Shown: positions 5,753 through 7,101 of the stretch, piece by piece
Position numbering within the stretch: position 1 is the first letter of the stretch
Layout of the letters: the number at the start of each line of letters is the position of its first letter
Assembly (NCBI GenBank): GCA_903905395.1
Contig: CAIVGD010000066.1
Location: forward strand, 1 to 7,101
DNA: 7,101 bases
Source: an uncultured Verrucomicrobiota bacterium
GTDB taxonomy: Bacteria > Verrucomicrobiota > Verrucomicrobiia > Methylacidiphilales > Verrucolacustridaceae
Direction of reading: 5' to 3'
Position numbers and translations under genes: made by a program
Notes under the pieces: generated by a model
The model's database searches: none
Seen by the model: only the letters and a program-made list of their open reading frames with translations
What the model was told of the DNA's origin: nothing

Positions 5753-7101
5753 CCGCACGATTCCAGAGAGATGGCAAAAGGGCAGCCGGTCTTGGCCTGA
5801 ATCTGTTCGAGAGTGACGCCATCAGAAAGCTCGCGAAGCACGAGACCGCCTGCGGGCAAGACATCGAACACGGCAAGTTCCGTAATGATGCGATTGACGA
5901 CGCTCCGACCAGTGATGGGCAGTGTGCAATTGACCAAAATTTTTGGAGCTCCGTCTTTCGCGCAATGCTCCATGACGGCCACGACCCGTGGGACGCCGGC
6001 AACCAGATCCATCGCGCCGCCGGGGCCTTTGACCATTTTCCCCGGCACCATCCAGTTTGCTATATCCCCGTTGGCGGCCACCTCTAGGGCGCCGAGGATG
6101 GAGAGATCGATATGCCCGCCGCGGATCATGGCAAAGGAATCAGCACTGGAGAAAAAAGCCGAGCCTGGCACGGTGGTAATCGTCTGTTTTCCCGCGTTGA
6201 TCAGATCTGGATCCACGGAGGCCTCAGGCGGAAATGGACCGATTCCCAGAAGACCATTCTCCGACTGCAAGGTGACATGAACGTCGGGTGAAATAAAGTT
6301 GGCGACCAGCGTGGGAATTCCAATCCCGAGATTGACGCAGAAGCCGTCGGACAGTTCCCGGGCCGCTCGTCGGGCGATTTGTTCGCGGGCGGGCGTTTCT
6401 TTTTTTCCGGAGGGGCCTTGCACGGTGCGTATCTCGATGCGTTTTTCATATCCGGTGCCGTGCACGATACGATCCACATAGATTCCCGGAGTGTGGATCT
6501 GGTCGGGATCCAATTGGCCGATCTCGACGAGTTCCTCAACCTCCGCAATGGTGATTTTGCCACAAGTCGCGATCATCGGATTGAAATTGCGGGCGGTCTT
6601 GCGATAGATGAGATTGCCGGATCGATCTCCTTTCCATGCCTTGACCAAAGCGAGATCGGCCCGGATGGCCGGCTCCATCACATATTCTTTTCCGTCAAAA
6701 AACCGCGTTTCCCTGCCTGTGGCGAGGGCTGTGCCTACGGCGGTGCTGGTATAAAAAGCCGGGATACCGGCCCCTCCAGCCCGTATCCGTTCGGCAAGGG
6801 TGCCTTGCGGCACCAGTTCCAAATTAATCTCACCGCACAGCACCTGACGTTCAAACTCCCTGTTCTCCCCCACATAGGAGGCCAGCACCCTGCGGACTTG
6901 ACGGCTTTGTAAAAGAAGGCCCATGCCAAAATCGTCGACTCCAGCATTATTGCCAATGATCGTGAGATCTCCCACGCCGCTTTCCCGTATTGCGGAAATA
7001 AGTTTTTCCGGAATCCCACATAAACCGAATCCGCCAGCGGCGATGGCAAGACCATGGCGGAGCAATCCCTTTAGTGCGGTCACCGCATCGGGGTAAACCT
7101 T
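5749..7101 (-). CDS. Fused succinyl-CoA:3-oxoacid CoA-transferase (SCOT, A-B), N-terminus cut by window edge
   Basis: This enzyme transfers CoA from succinyl-CoA to acetoacetate or a related 3-oxoacid, used for ketone-body or beta-hydroxybutyrate use in the cytoplasm. The frame is open to base 7101 and begins KVYPDAVTALKGLL, the usual SCOT N-terminus, so only one or a few residues are missing; the GTG at 7083 would be an internal start that cuts off conserved sequence. Visible length is 450 residues. The A domain (about the first 225) has AAGGFGLCGIPE, GNNAGVDDFGMG, SYVGENREFERQ, GTLAERIRAGGAGIPAFYT and FNPM. A short linker (QGPSGKKETPA) leads to the B domain with NLGIGIPTLVANF and SENGLLGIGPFP, whose catalytic Glu is encoded at bases 6261-6259, then FAMIRGGH, NWMVPGKMVKGPGGAMDL and the C-terminal TGCPFA. 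Many bacteria encode A and B as separate genes; here they are one chain, as in animal mitochondria. It converges on the + strand operon and is probably separately regulated. Confidence 0.95.
   Translation of the reverse strand, partial: KVYPDAVTALKGLLRHGLAIAAGGFGLCGIPEKLISAIRESGVGDLTIIGNNAGVDDFGMGLLLQSRQVRRVLASYVGENREFERQVLCGEINLELVPQGTLAERIRAGGAGIPAFYTSTAVGTALATGRETRFFDGKEYVMEPAIRADLALVKAWKGDRSGNLIYRKTARNFNPMIATCGKITIAEVEELVEIGQLDPDQIHTPGIYVDRIVHGTGYEKRIEIRTVQGPSGKKETPAREQIARRAARELSDGFCVNLGIGIPTLVANFISPDVHVTLQSENGLLGIGPFPPEASVDPDLINAGKQTITTVPGSAFFSSADSFAMIRGGHIDLSILGALEVAANGDIANWMVPGKMVKGPGGAMDLVAGVPRVVAVMEHCAKDGAPKILVNCTLPITGRSVVNRIITELAVFDVLPAGGLVLRELSDGVTLEQIQAKTGCPFAISLESCG

Noticed and set aside
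6379..6912. Long + strand ORF of 177 codons opposite the SCOT gene
   Set aside because: Antisense shadow of a strongly conserved coding region; its protein shows no recognisable motif.

Overview
The window looks like chromosomal DNA of a verrucomicrobial bacterium, most probably Opitutales-like. The clues are a PEP-CTERM protein whose C-terminal part resembles the autotransporter-associated beta-strand repeat proteins abundant there, a GntR-type winged helix joined to a LacI-type sensor domain, a fused single-chain succinyl-CoA:3-oxoacid CoA-transferase, and weak or absent Shine-Dalgarno sequences. The taxonomic call is inference from protein style; there is no rRNA or other marker in the window.

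Layout: six genes run on the + strand with almost no spacing (1-5752), followed by one gene on the - strand (7101-5749). In order the + strand holds: the 3' end of a secreted PEP-CTERM beta-helix protein; a 434-residue cytoplasmic protein of unknown function that looks like an alpha/alpha-barrel carbohydrate enzyme; a GntR/LacI chimeric regulator; an N-acetylneuraminate lyase-like aldolase of the DapA/NanA family; a classical short-chain dehydrogenase; and a Gfo/Idh/MocA oxidoreductase. The junctions are a 4-base overlap, a 41-base overlap, a gap of about 70 bases, a 25-base gap and a 10-base overlap, which suggests one transcriptional unit. The - strand gene is a fused SCOT (A domain then B domain) that lacks only its extreme N-terminus at the window edge. 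It converges on the operon with overlapping stop codons.

How the genes may work together: the aldolase keeps the catalytic Tyr/Lys pair and most sugar-binding residues of N-acetylneuraminate lyase. From memory of the families, the SDR and the Gfo/Idh protein resemble the subgroups found in nonulosonic-acid (sialic/legionaminic-type) gene clusters. The most economical reading is a regulated pathway that oxidises or epimerises and then cleaves (or, in reverse, forms) a sialic-acid-like 2-keto-3-deoxy sugar acid. The GntR/LacI protein would sense the sugar, and the unknown barrel protein would release or process it. The usual NanE/NanK/NagA/NagB partners are not visible, and the aldolase has a Leu where NanA has the carboxylate-binding Ser, so the substrate may not be ordinary Neu5Ac. 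The SCOT gene (ketone body/acetoacetate activation) is probably functionally unrelated.

There is no RNA gene, insertion sequence, CRISPR array or gene-free stretch over 300 bases in the window.
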